From Falsibacillus albus (lineage in GTDB: Bacteria; Bacillota; Bacilli; Bacillales; DSM-25281), in NCBI RefSeq assembly GCF_003668575.1, contig NZ_RCVZ01000011.1, forward strand, positions 62,001 to 126,000: a stretch of DNA of 64,000 bases. Direction: 5' to 3'. The translations under genes and the position numbers were made by a program. The notes under the pieces are model-generated. The model saw nothing but the letters and a program-made list of their open reading frames with translations, was not told the DNA's origin and ran no database searches. Positions 9,144-17,373 of the stretch are shown here, in pieces (position 1 is the stretch's first letter; each line of letters starts with the position of its first letter).

Positions 9144-9233
9144 CGGACCGAAAAAGCATGAGGACTCTCCCCATGCTTACTTAAAAGGTTGTTTAAGGCT
9201 TGCCAAAATTTAACCAAAAGGGGAGAACGTTTG

Positions 9234-10217
9234 ATGAAATTTGAAAAAGTCCGTTGGGGGATCATTGGATGCGGTGATGTGACTGAAGTGAAGAGCGGGC
9301 CTGCATTTCAAAAGATCAAAAACTCGGAGCTCTCTGCCGTTATGCGGAGAAGCAGTGAAAAAGCAAAGGACTATGCGAAAAGGCATCATGTTCCGAAATG
9401 GTACGATGATGCCGATGCGCTTATCAATGATCCCGATGTCGATGCCATTTATATTGCCACCCCGCCAGGATCACATAAGGAGTATACAATTAAAGCGGCA
9501 AAGGCAGGAAAACCCGTATATGTAGAAAAGCCGATGGCGCGTAATTGGGCCGAATGCCAGGAAATGATTGCTGCTTGCAAAGCTGCCGGTGTTCCTCTGT
9601 ATGTTGCTTATTACCGCAGGGCACAGCCGAGATTTTTAAAAATAAAAGAGCTGCTGGAAAGGAGAGCGATCGGTGAGGTTCGTTTCGTTTCAACCAAACA
9701 GTATCAAAAAGCCAGGGAAGCTGTGAAGGATCCAACCAATCTCCCTTGGAGGGTCCAGCCTGAATTGTCCGGAGGAGGACTGTTTTTTGACTTGGCGAGT
9801 CATACGCTGGATATTTTAGATTATTTGCTGGGACCGATCACCGAGGCAGAAGGTTTTGCTTCGAATCAAGCGGGTCATTACCAGGCAGAAGATATTGTGT
9901 CCGGCACATATCGATTTGAATCAGGGATCCATGGAGTAGGGAGCTGGTGTTTTTCTGCATTTGAAGATGAGGATGTGAACGAAATCATCGGCAGTAAAGG
10001 AAAAATTACATTTTCCACGTTTGGAGATGACCCTATTGTGTTGACGACTGCTGATGGAAAAAAGGAATGGAGTTTTGAACGGCCGCAGCATGTCCATCAG
10101 CCGCTTGTCGAAACAATCGTTGCTGAATTAACGGGGGAAACCACACAATGCCCAAGTACTGGAGTGACCGGTGCGAGAACCAATCGGGTCATGGATGCAC
10201 TGGTGAAGAGAAAATAA
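9234..10217 (+). CDS. Gfo/Idh/MocA family oxidoreductase
   Basis: The start ATG 9234 has AAAGGGGAGAAC upstream; a frame opening at 9189 is rejected for lack of a site. The protein has 327 residues. The N-terminal Rossmann fold begins GIIGCGDVTE (NAD(P) loop). The family signature EKPMARN lies near residue 98 and carries the lysine used in catalysis. The C-terminal domain includes SHTLDILDYLLG, supplying the usual Asp/His pair. The enzyme would oxidise or reduce a sugar, polyol or related compound in the cytoplasm. The substrate cannot be told from sequence. It is a single gene between a lipoprotein gene and its own terminator. Confidence 0.85.
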   Translation: MKFEKVRWGIIGCGDVTEVKSGPAFQKIKNSELSAVMRRSSEKAKDYAKRHHVPKWYDDADALINDPDVDAIYIATPPGSHKEYTIKAAKAGKPVYVEKPMARNWAECQEMIAACKAAGVPLYVAYYRRAQPRFLKIKELLERRAIGEVRFVSTKQYQKAREAVKDPTNLPWRVQPELSGGGLFFDLASHTLDILDYLLGPITEAEGFASNQAGHYQAEDIVSGTYRFESGIHGVGSWCFSAFEDEDVNEIIGSKGKITFSTFGDDPIVLTTADGKKEWSFERPQHVHQPLVETIVAELTGETTQCPSTGVTGARTNRVMDALVKRK

Positions 10218-10278
10218 GTAGATTCTATAAGAAAATTTTCTTCCTGAATAAATGCCGAAAATGGAATTATTGGTATGC

Positions 10279-10312
10279 AATGCCTTAATCAAATATGTTA
10301 AGGCATTTTTTG
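10279..10312 (+). terminator. Terminator after Gfo/Idh gene
   Basis: A perfect 10-bp stem AATGCCTTAA/TTAAGGCATT with a 9-nt loop runs into six T. The rest of 10218-10507 holds only the upstream region of mqo, in which I see no clear promoter. Confidence 0.88.
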
Positions 10313-10507
10313 TATTCCAAAGTCGAGATGGAAGGACTTCTCCCTTTTTTACCAGCCACAAATAGTTTATAATTATCAGAGAATAGAAGAAATTTTTAAT
10401 CTAATAATAATTGTAATCGGTTAATTTGTTAAATAAAGACAGAAAACGTATGTAACTAGGTTCGCCAACATCTTTTCTGCAAATTTCAGTGTATAAGGAT
10501 GGTAAAA

Positions 10508-12010
10508 ATGAGCAACAGAGAAACTAAAACAGACGTTATCTTAATCGGTGCCGGTATCATGAGTGCAACTTTAGGGACATTATTGAAAGAACTAGTGCCT
10601 GATATGAATATTAAAGTATTCGAGAAGCTTGATAAATCAGGCGATGAAAGTTCGAACGAGTGGAATAATGCTGGAACGGGGCATGCCGCCTTGTGCGAGC
10701 TTAACTATACTGTCGAGAAGCCCGACGGATCGATCGATATTAGCAAAGCGATTAAAATTAATGAACAGTTCCAGCTCTCCATGCAGTTTTGGTCTTATCT
10801 AGTAAAGAGGGGGCTGATCCAAAACCCGCAGGACTTTATCATGCCGCTGCCTCATATGAGCATGGTGCAAGGTGAAGACAATGTCACGTTTTTAAAAAAT
10901 CGATTTAAAGCGCTGTCAAACAATCCTCTGTTTCAAGGAATGGAATTTTCAGATGATCCAGAAAAACTGATGGAATGGATTCCGCTTATCATGAAGAACC
11001 GTCCATCGAATGAAGCGATCGCTGCGACAAAGATCGAAACTGGCACGGATGTTAACTTTGGTGCTTTAACACGCATGTTATTTGAGCACTTAGAGTCTAA
11101 AAACGTAGAAATCAACTATAAGCATAGTGTCGATAATATTCAGCGCACCAGCGATGGATCATGGGAGTTAAAAGTTCGAAATGTGGACAGTGGAAATGTT
11201 GAGCGCCATCAGGCAAGATTCGTCTTTATCGGGGGCGGAGGCGGAAGCCTGCACTTACTGCAAAAAACAGGCATCCCTGAAGGAAAGCATATTGGCGGCT
11301 TCCCGGTAAGCGGATTGTTCATGGTATGCAATAATCCAGAAGTGGTTGCGCAGCACCGCGCGAAGGTATACGGAAAAGCAAAGGTCGGCGCACCGCCGAT
11401 GTCTGTGCCGCATCTGGATACACGATATATTGATAATAAAAGATCATTGTTGTTTGGCCCCTTCGCCGGCTTCTCACCTAAGTTCTTAAAAAGCGGCTCC
11501 GTCTTTGATCTATTCACTTCGATCAAACCGGATAATATCTTTACGATGTTAGCAGCAGGTGCGAAACAAATGTCATTGACCAAATACTTGATCCAGCAAG
11601 TCATGTTATCGAAGGAACAGCGCATGGAAGAGCTGCGCGAGTTTATCCCGGATGCAAAAAGCGAGGATTGGGATTTAGTCGTTGCTGGTCAGCGTGTACA
11701 GGTCATCAAGGATACGGAAGCAGGCGGCAAGGGAACACTCCAATTCGGTACGGAAGTCATCACGGCTGCTGACGGCTCGATCGCAGCATTGCTTGGTGCA
11801 TCTCCGGGTGCTTCAACAGCGGTACATGTCATGCTCGAAGTATTGGAAAAATGCTTCCCTGAACGTATGACAGAGTGGGAGCCGAAGCTAAAAGAAATGA
11901 TCCCGTCTTTTGGCATCTCGCTAGTCGACAATCCAGAACTCCTGCATGAGGTTCATACCTTTACGGCAGAGGCGCTTGGATTAAGTGAGAAAGAGAGAGC
12001 ATATAGTTAA
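10508..12010 (+). CDS. mqo: Malate:quinone oxidoreductase
   Basis: This is a 500-residue FAD enzyme that oxidises malate to oxaloacetate and passes electrons to the quinone pool at the membrane. The FAD-binding motif [13 protein letters not shown] lies near residue 12. The family signature [20 protein letters not shown] follows at about 50-70, and [17 protein letters not shown] is in the middle. ATG 10508 fits the family length (about 500) and has AAGGATGG nearby; the ATG at 10499 lacks spacing. It is monocistronic with a strong terminator. It acts beside the glyoxylate shunt (aceB, aceA at 54-58 kb) in malate turnover. Confidence 0.95.
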   Translation: MSNRETKTDVILIGAGIMSATLGTLLKELVPDMNIKVFEKLDKSGDESSNEWNNAGTGHAALCELNYTVEKPDGSIDISKAIKINEQFQLSMQFWSYLVKRGLIQNPQDFIMPLPHMSMVQGEDNVTFLKNRFKALSNNPLFQGMEFSDDPEKLMEWIPLIMKNRPSNEAIAATKIETGTDVNFGALTRMLFEHLESKNVEINYKHSVDNIQRTSDGSWELKVRNVDSGNVERHQARFVFIGGGGGSLHLLQKTGIPEGKHIGGFPVSGLFMVCNNPEVVAQHRAKVYGKAKVGAPPMSVPHLDTRYIDNKRSLLFGPFAGFSPKFLKSGSVFDLFTSIKPDNIFTMLAAGAKQMSLTKYLIQQVMLSKEQRMEELREFIPDAKSEDWDLVVAGQRVQVIKDTEAGGKGTLQFGTEVITAADGSIAALLGASPGASTAVHVMLEVLEKCFPERMTEWEPKLKEMIPSFGISLVDNPELLHEVHTFTAEALGLSEKERAYS

Positions 12011-12013
12011 TAA

Positions 12014-12055
12014 CATAAAGAAAAGACAGGCGTGATTGCCTGTCTTTTCTTTATG
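12014..12055 (+). terminator. Terminator after mqo
   Basis: A perfect 18-bp stem CATAAAGAAAAGACAGGC / GCCTGTCTTTTCTTTATG has a 6-nt loop, and the T-rich distal arm acts as the U tract. It can work on both strands. Confidence 0.88.
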
Positions 12056-12056
12056 A

Positions 12057-12110
12057 GGGGCTGACCGCCTGCCCCTTGGAAAGCGAGCATTCTACATCGG
12101 TAATCCACTT
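12057..12110 (+). repeat. Dispersed repeat remnant R2
   Basis: Only the 3' part of the repeat is left (GGGCTGACCGCCTGCCCCT, then GGAAAGCGAGCAT, ending near a degenerate AATCCAC). It is drifted compared with R7. Confidence 0.65.
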
Positions 12111-12138
12111 TTACATAAGGTATGTACAATAAATCTAG

Positions 12139-13389
12139 TTAAAAAATAGAAATGAGTTTGCTCACCGCCAATATGGCAAAAAGCAAAATACATGCGGTCA
12201 AAACGATATTCGATGCCAAGCTGCTTCGATAATCTTTTTCTACTTTTTTATTTAACAGCCAAATCAAACTGAATGATAGGAACGGCATAAATAGTGCCCC
12301 TAACGCACCATACAATATAATCAATTGAACCGGCTTGCCGAAAAATAACAGCAGCATCGGCGGGAAGGTAAGCCAAGCCAGATAAATGCGATATGCCGGG
12401 TCTTTTTCCGTCCCAGAACGGTCTGTTTGCTTTCTAACGATCCGGACAAAGTCAGCAAATAAGTAGGGAACTCCATTCCATACACCTAATAGGGAAGAAA
12501 AGGCTGCAGACCAAAAACCGATTAAAAACAGCCAGGAGACGATGGGTCCATATTTATGTCCAAGCAGTTCAGTCAGCTGAAATAGACCCTGTTCCCCTTT
12601 GACGTTGATCCCTGTACCATATAAAAACTGGCTACCGACAATCAGCAAGGATAGCGTAAAGACCGCGGTCATGATGTAAGCGGCCTTTGAATCCAGGCGC
12701 ATGGTCGGGATCCATTCTTTTCCGCTCCACCCTTTTTCCTTTAGCCAATAGCCGTATGAGGCCATCGTGATGGTGCCTCCAACCCCTCCAATCAACCCGA
12801 GGGCAAGCATGAAAGAACCTTCTGGAATGGTTGGCACGAATCCTTTTGCGAAATCACCAAGATGAGGCAGAAATAATGCCGCAGAACCGATGACCGTGAC
12901 GAACATCAAGCCAATCAACACCATCATGACCTTTTCGAATATTTGGTAGCGTCCGGTCCAAATCAATAAGAAACCGACAATGCCATGAATGATTGCCCAA
13001 GCCCAGAACGGCATGATCGGAAACATCGTACTCATGGCAAGTGCGCAGGCGGAAGTCGCCGCTGCCCCATAGACAAATCCCCAGATGACCGTATAGGCTC
13101 CGAAATACCCAGTCGCCCATTTGCCCATTTCCTGCCAGCCTTCAAGAATGGTCTTTCCGGTAGCTAAATGCCAGCGCCCGACTCCTTCATTCAGGAAATG
13201 CTTGAGAATGGCACCGACTATGATTGCCCAAATAAAGACTAATCCAAAGCCCGCCCCGGCCACTAAGGACGCAACCAAATCCCCAGTCCCGACCCCCGTT
13301 GCCGCCGCAACGAATCCCGGTCCGATAAGGAGGATGCGTTTTTTGAATGATGTTGGTGCGGTTACACTTGTGTTGACTTCTAGTGTCAT
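12139..13389 (-). CDS. Nramp-like transporter with non-canonical metal site
   Basis: This 416-residue membrane protein has about 11 hydrophobic segments and Nramp/MntH-like topology, starting with FKKRILLIGPGFVAAA. The canonical TM1 motif DPGN, which binds the metal, is replaced by GTGD (in GVGTGDLVA). The TM6 MPHN motif is not found; the equivalent stretch reads ITMASYGYW. These two places define the Mn/Fe site in Nramp proteins. This member therefore probably moves another substrate, perhaps Mg2+ as in NRMT relatives, or something else. ATG 13389 is preceded by AAAGGAG; the longer frame from 13422 lacks a site. It is divergent from the EEP hydrolase. Confidence 0.75.
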   Translation of the reverse strand: MTLEVNTSVTAPTSFKKRILLIGPGFVAAATGVGTGDLVASLVAGAGFGLVFIWAIIVGAILKHFLNEGVGRWHLATGKTILEGWQEMGKWATGYFGAYTVIWGFVYGAAATSACALAMSTMFPIMPFWAWAIIHGIVGFLLIWTGRYQIFEKVMMVLIGLMFVTVIGSAALFLPHLGDFAKGFVPTIPEGSFMLALGLIGGVGGTITMASYGYWLKEKGWSGKEWIPTMRLDSKAAYIMTAVFTLSLLIVGSQFLYGTGINVKGEQGLFQLTELLGHKYGPIVSWLFLIGFWSAAFSSLLGVWNGVPYLFADFVRIVRKQTDRSGTEKDPAYRIYLAWLTFPPMLLLFFGKPVQLIILYGALGALFMPFLSFSLIWLLNKKVEKDYRSSLASNIVLTACILLFAILAVSKLISIF

Positions 13390-13523
13390 TTTTTTCTCCT
13401 TTCTCGGTGTAAACGAATACATTTTTACAAATAATTAGAAAATTAATACTTTTCTTATACTAAACTTTTTTATACAATGTTTGCAATCCATCTTTCTACT
13501 TAATACAGAATGGGGAGTTAAGA

Positions 13524-14414
13524 ATGAATCAATTTGAAAAGATAAAATTGATGACCTTGAATACTTGGCTTGGCAGTTCAGTTGTTAAAGAAGGCATAAG
13601 CAAGTTAGTAAAAGCTGTAAAGGCGTCAGGTTCAGATATTGTAGGTTTTCAGGAAACACCTGACCCCGGGAAGGAAACTGCACTTAAGCTGGGTTGGTAT
13701 TTTCATCAAAATCAAGCCGGTCTTGCGAATTGCAGTATCATCAGTAAACATCCGATTATCGAAGGGGTTGATATCGGAGGGGTGAGTGCGGTGATGGTGA
13801 AAATTCAACTTCCTTCCGGAAAGGTGATTGTAGTGGTGAACACTCATTTGTACTATGATCCATATGGTCCGTATTGGGCGATGTTCAATGGAAAAACACC
13901 AGAAGAAATAATTTCAATGGAGAACGCGATACGGGGGGCAGAGATGGCAAAGGTGCTTTATGAACTTTCCCCATACATAGCCACAGACATTCCGGTTTTT
14001 CTTATGGGTGATTTTAATACACCTTCACATTTGGATTGGAATCGAGACATGAGCATGATTCATAAAGGGTTGGAGATTGATTGGCCGGTTACCTTGATGG
14101 TTGAAAAAATGGGACTGATCGATTCGTATCGCGCCATTCATCCTGATCCAGTAGATTCGCCAGGCTATACTTGGTCTCCTGTTCATACCCCCGAGTTTCC
14201 TTGGGGTAGCAATCCATATGAACCCCAGGACCGCATCGACTTTATTTTTTTTCATGGAAATTTGAAAGTGGTCAATTCCAATGTGTTCTTCTTAGGAAAA
14301 CCAAGGGGATACGGAAGCCATGAAGATAATGAATGGCCCTCTGATCATGCTGCGGTTATTTCAGATTTTCACATTACTAACAGTGATTCAAGAGAGCATG
14401 ATCGGATGTTTTGA
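13524..14414 (+). CDS. Endonuclease/exonuclease/phosphatase (EEP) family hydrolase
   Basis: The protein has 296 residues and no signal peptide. It shows the EEP fold landmarks in order: LMTLNTWLG (Asn), GFQET (metal-binding Glu), VVVNTHLYYD (His), FLMGDFNTPSHLDW (catalytic Asp/Asn), DRIDFIFF (Asp) and WPSDHAAVIS (terminal Asp-His). Metal-dependent cleavage of a phosphodiester or phosphomonoester is expected, but the substrate (nucleic acid, inositol phosphate or lipid headgroup) is open. ATG 13524 has GGGGAG at 7 nt. It lies just upstream of the sugar locus but separated by that locus's own promoter, so a link is not shown. Confidence 0.85.
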   Translation: MNQFEKIKLMTLNTWLGSSVVKEGISKLVKAVKASGSDIVGFQETPDPGKETALKLGWYFHQNQAGLANCSIISKHPIIEGVDIGGVSAVMVKIQLPSGKVIVVVNTHLYYDPYGPYWAMFNGKTPEEIISMENAIRGAEMAKVLYELSPYIATDIPVFLMGDFNTPSHLDWNRDMSMIHKGLEIDWPVTLMVEKMGLIDSYRAIHPDPVDSPGYTWSPVHTPEFPWGSNPYEPQDRIDFIFFHGNLKVVNSNVFFLGKPRGYGSHEDNEWPSDHAAVISDFHITNSDSREHDRMF

Positions 14415-14415
14415 A

Positions 14416-14445
14416 TTGACTAAAGACAAAATCAATCGATATAAT
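14416..14445 (+). promoter_or_regulatory. Sigma-A promoter of ROK-regulator operon
   Basis: -35 TTGACT (14416-14421), an 18-nt spacer and a perfect -10 TATAAT (14440-14445). The -35 touches the stop codon of the preceding gene. A short GGTAC-GACT-GTACC inverted repeat and the 25-bp AT-rich motif follow within 65 bp. Confidence 0.75.
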
Positions 14446-14482
14446 GTAAATAGGGTACGACTGTACCTGTTTATTTTCGTTA

Positions 14483-14507
14483 ATTATTTAATAAAATTAA
14501 TTAATTA
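14483..14507 (+). promoter_or_regulatory. AT-rich operator candidate 1 (ROK type)
   Basis: ATTATTTAATAA followed by A and ATTAATTAATTA. The same 25 bases with one change occur at 20987-21011 upstream of the second operon of this locus. Half-sites of the form TTATTTAATAA/TTAATTAA are typical of ROK (NagC/XylR-like) repressors. The site lies in the leader between the promoter and the ROK gene, where a bound repressor would block elongation. Confidence 0.65.
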
Positions 14508-14534
14508 TGTTTTTAAATGTAGAGGGTGGATGAA

Positions 14535-15689
14535 TTGAAATCATTTTTACCAAATGACATAAAGGATGAAAATAGAAAGATTGTTTTTGAAATTTTATTG
14601 CAAAATCCAGAACTTGCAAAGGTTGAAATCACAGAGAAAACAACCATGAGCTTTGTAACCGTCAGCAAAATTGTCTCTTTCTTTGAGCAAATAAAACTTC
14701 TCTCAGTCAGCGGAGAAAGTCGTGATGGTAGTGGGGGGCTTGGACGCAAAAGGTCTGTCTACCGGTTCAATGAGAATAGCTATGTTACGATCGGGGTGCA
14801 GCATATCGGCAAAAAAATTCTGGCTGTGCTTGTCAATTTACATAGTGAGGTCATCAGTACGTATACGCTGGATACCAACGTTCCATTTCATAGCGAAGCT
14901 TTCTTTGAGGTTTTTGTCGATATTATTAATAAGATGAAGGCTGAAGCAGAAGCGAAGAATGCGACGATTGTAGGTGTAGGGGTAGGGGTAGATGGAGCAA
15001 TCAACAATCGAAAGAAAACGATTAGGATGAAGATTGATGAAAGTAAAGAAGAAGATTACCCCTATGAGGATATTATACAAGGGTTGGAAGAGCAGATTGG
15101 CCTGCCAATCATCTTGGAAAATGATGTGAACGCTTCCACCATTGCAGAGTTTGCCAACATGGATCGTTTTGGGAATGGACCAAGTGATTTGGTTCAAATT
15201 GCTCTTGGGGATGGTATAGGGGCAGGGATAATGATCGATAAAAAATTGCATAGAGGCTACAACGCGAGTGCAGGAGAATTGGAATATATGTGTTTTGATC
15301 CAGAACATATCAATACTCCTTTATCCGTTGGCTGGCTGGAAAGCAGGCTGAATATCGACTATCTCTCGAAACACTTTGGCTTTGAAGTAGCTGACATTCC
15401 AGAAATGTCTCCCGCAGATGCTGAAAAGTGTGTGGATTATATCTCAAAACATATCGCATTAGCTATAACCAATATTATCAGCTTGTTAGATATTAATCAG
15501 ATTATTGTTAGCGGCAAAACCATCATATTGTTTTCTAATCACAAAATAGTTGAAAAGATCAAAGGATATGTAAACCGGCTTACTGGCTGGGATCCTAACA
15601 TTTCAGCAAGCTTTTCCAAGCAATCAACAGCTGTTGGGGCCGCCATTCTTTCCTTGCAGAGAGAAATGTCAAAAGTAATTTCAGGATAA
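14535..15689 (+). CDS. ROK family transcriptional regulator (NagC/XylR-like)
   Basis: The N-terminal winged helix (about residues 10-65; EKTTMSFVTVSKIVSFFEQ) is followed by a ROK sugar-kinase fold with GVGVGVDGAI, the ENDVNAS segment and GIGAGI. No clear N-terminal ATP site is present, as usual for ROK repressors. The zinc motif of the family (G-H then CxCGxxGC) is lost: the place reads GELEYMCFDPEHINTPLS. TTG 14535 is chosen because GAGGGTGG lies 5-6 nt upstream; GTG 14526 directly abuts that sequence. Length is 384 residues. As first gene of the operon it probably represses it, and the second operon, through the shared AT-rich motif. Confidence 0.85.
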   Translation: MKSFLPNDIKDENRKIVFEILLQNPELAKVEITEKTTMSFVTVSKIVSFFEQIKLLSVSGESRDGSGGLGRKRSVYRFNENSYVTIGVQHIGKKILAVLVNLHSEVISTYTLDTNVPFHSEAFFEVFVDIINKMKAEAEAKNATIVGVGVGVDGAINNRKKTIRMKIDESKEEDYPYEDIIQGLEEQIGLPIILENDVNASTIAEFANMDRFGNGPSDLVQIALGDGIGAGIMIDKKLHRGYNASAGELEYMCFDPEHINTPLSVGWLESRLNIDYLSKHFGFEVADIPEMSPADAEKCVDYISKHIALAITNIISLLDINQIIVSGKTIILFSNHKIVEKIKGYVNRLTGWDPNISASFSKQSTAVGAAILSLQREMSKVISG

Positions 15690-15710
15690 TAGGATGAGGG
15701 AAGTGAGTTA

Positions 15711-16424
15711 ATGCTAAAGATTTTTGAGAATGAAGAAATGACGGCTGCTGTAATTGCAAAAGAAATGAAAGACGAATTACAAAAAAGCAGCCCGGTTTTT
15801 TGCCTAGCTTCAGGCAGTACCCCTAAGAGAAGCTATTTACAGTTTGCAAAGGCTGTAGAAAACAGCCCGGATTTGAAAAGATTAAAAATCGTCAGCTTGG
15901 ACGAGTGGGTAGGAATTGATCGAAACACCAAGGGAAGCTGCTGCCAAATGCTAAACGAAGATTTATTTTCATTGGCGGGAATCGCTGATGGCCAAATAGA
16001 ATTTTTTGATGGATTGGCAGCAGATTTACATAAGGAATGCAGGCGGATTGATGCATTTATCGAAAATCATCCAATCACTTTCAGTTTAATGGGTGTAGGG
16101 ATGAATGGACATATCGGCTTAAATGAACCCGGATTGCCAATATTGGATCAAAGCAGCGTCATTCCGTTATCTGAAACAACTAAGGTTGTTGCCCAAAAAT
16201 ATTTCGATGCACCGACCGATTTAACTAAAGGCATGACCTTAAGCCTAAATCAAATCAAAAAGAGTTCAAAAGTTATTGTGGCTATTACCGGGGAAAGAAA
16301 AGCAGATATTGTAAAACAAATATTCGAACATCCGGAAGCAAAATTACCTGCACAGGAATTGCTTGGATACCCGCACATCGATTTCTATTTAGATCGGTCT
16401 GCTGCAAAATATTTGAATAAATGA
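15711..16424 (+). CDS. Hexosamine-6-phosphate isomerase/deaminase, AgaI/NagB-like
   Basis: This 237-residue member of the NagB/6-phosphogluconolactonase fold would convert a hexosamine-6-phosphate to a ketose-6-phosphate and ammonia. Motifs in order are CLASGSTPKRSY (phosphate loop), VSLDEWVGI (catalytic Asp), GVGMNGHIGLNEPG (His and general acid region) and KGMTLSL. The pattern LDEWV ... GxC and the shorter length look nearer to E. coli AgaI (galactosamine-6-phosphate) than to classical NagB. No NagA-like deacetylase is present in the locus. It is cotranscribed with the ROK kinase that could supply its substrate. Confidence 0.8.
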   Translation: MLKIFENEEMTAAVIAKEMKDELQKSSPVFCLASGSTPKRSYLQFAKAVENSPDLKRLKIVSLDEWVGIDRNTKGSCCQMLNEDLFSLAGIADGQIEFFDGLAADLHKECRRIDAFIENHPITFSLMGVGMNGHIGLNEPGLPILDQSSVIPLSETTKVVAQKYFDAPTDLTKGMTLSLNQIKKSSKVIVAITGERKADIVKQIFEHPEAKLPAQELLGYPHIDFYLDRSAAKYLNK

Positions 16425-16446
16425 ATTTTACGGGGAGTTTTTGTTT

Positions 16447-17373
16447 ATGGGAGATATGGTAATAGGAGTTGATATTGGAGGCACGAATATAAGAGTTGGT
16501 TTAATCAACAAAGACCTTCAGCTGCTAAGAAAAGAAACAGCCTTAACATCCAAATTTACACAAGCAAATGATTTCTTCCAACATATTAAAACAATGATTG
16601 AAAGGATAGATTTCCAGAGGGAAGCTTCTAAGATAGGCATGGTACTGCCCGTCCCCTGGGAGGAGAGCATGCAGAAAATTTCAGATGCTTCCAATCTTCC
16701 TTTTTTAGAAAATACGCAGGTCAATGAGATAAGATCTTTCTTTCCCGAGTATGAGCTCTATTTTGAAAATGATGTTAATGTCATCGCCTTGTTGGAATCG
16801 AATTTCGGATCATCTAAAAATTCAGAAAATTCTTTATATATTACAGTGAGTACCGGTATTGGAAGCGGCATGATCTTGAACAATTCCATCTATAGAGGGA
16901 CAAATGGCTACGCCGGTGAAATCGGAAGCATGATTATTTCAGATGAAAACAAACATCATCTTTTGCTCTACAAAGGGACCTTGGAATCATTATGCAGCGG
17001 AAGATCATTGGAAGCAGAGAGCATCAAACTATACGGTGAAAATTCGACGGCAAAGTTATTGTTTGAACACTACCAAAATGGTGATAAGAACGCAATTGTT
17101 GTAATCGAAGCATGGGTGGATTATTTTTCAAGTGCCATTGCGACTCTTATGCAAATAGTGGACCCGGAAGTATTTGTTCTCGGCGGATCAGTCATTTTTC
17201 ATAATCAATGGTTGATTGAAAGGATCATAATCAGCACTAAACAGAAGGTATTAAAACAATTAAAAGATAAAGTGAATATCAAATTGGCGAAATATGGTCT
17301 GGATGCCGGTATGATCGGTGCTGGGCACATGGCGATAAAAAATCAATCTTTTTATAGGAGTGAAATAATATGA
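16447..17373 (+). CDS. ROK family sugar kinase
   Basis: The 308-residue kinase has VIGVDIGGTNIRVG (ATP phosphate-1 loop), FENDVNVIAL (catalytic Asp), VSTGIGSGM (phosphate-2) and GYAGEIGSM. It is expected to phosphorylate a hexose or hexosamine with ATP in the cytoplasm. The zinc signature CxCGxxGCxE of most ROK kinases is missing: the region reads YKGTLESLCSGRSLE. ATG 16447 is used because GGGGAG is 9-10 nt upstream; TTG 16441 is too close. Its last four bases overlap the GH4 start (ATGA), so the two are translationally coupled. Confidence 0.85.
   Translation: MGDMVIGVDIGGTNIRVGLINKDLQLLRKETALTSKFTQANDFFQHIKTMIERIDFQREASKIGMVLPVPWEESMQKISDASNLPFLENTQVNEIRSFFPEYELYFENDVNVIALLESNFGSSKNSENSLYITVSTGIGSGMILNNSIYRGTNGYAGEIGSMIISDENKHHLLLYKGTLESLCSGRSLEAESIKLYGENSTAKLLFEHYQNGDKNAIVVIEAWVDYFSSAIATLMQIVDPEVFVLGGSVIFHNQWLIERIIISTKQKVLKQLKDKVNIKLAKYGLDAGMIGAGHMAIKNQSFYRSEII

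Noticed and set aside
9149-9180. Hairpin AAGCATG/CATGCTT after the lipoprotein gene as a plus-strand terminator
   Set aside because: Only a 7-bp stem and no T tract on the plus strand; the T run is on the minus strand, where no gene ends.
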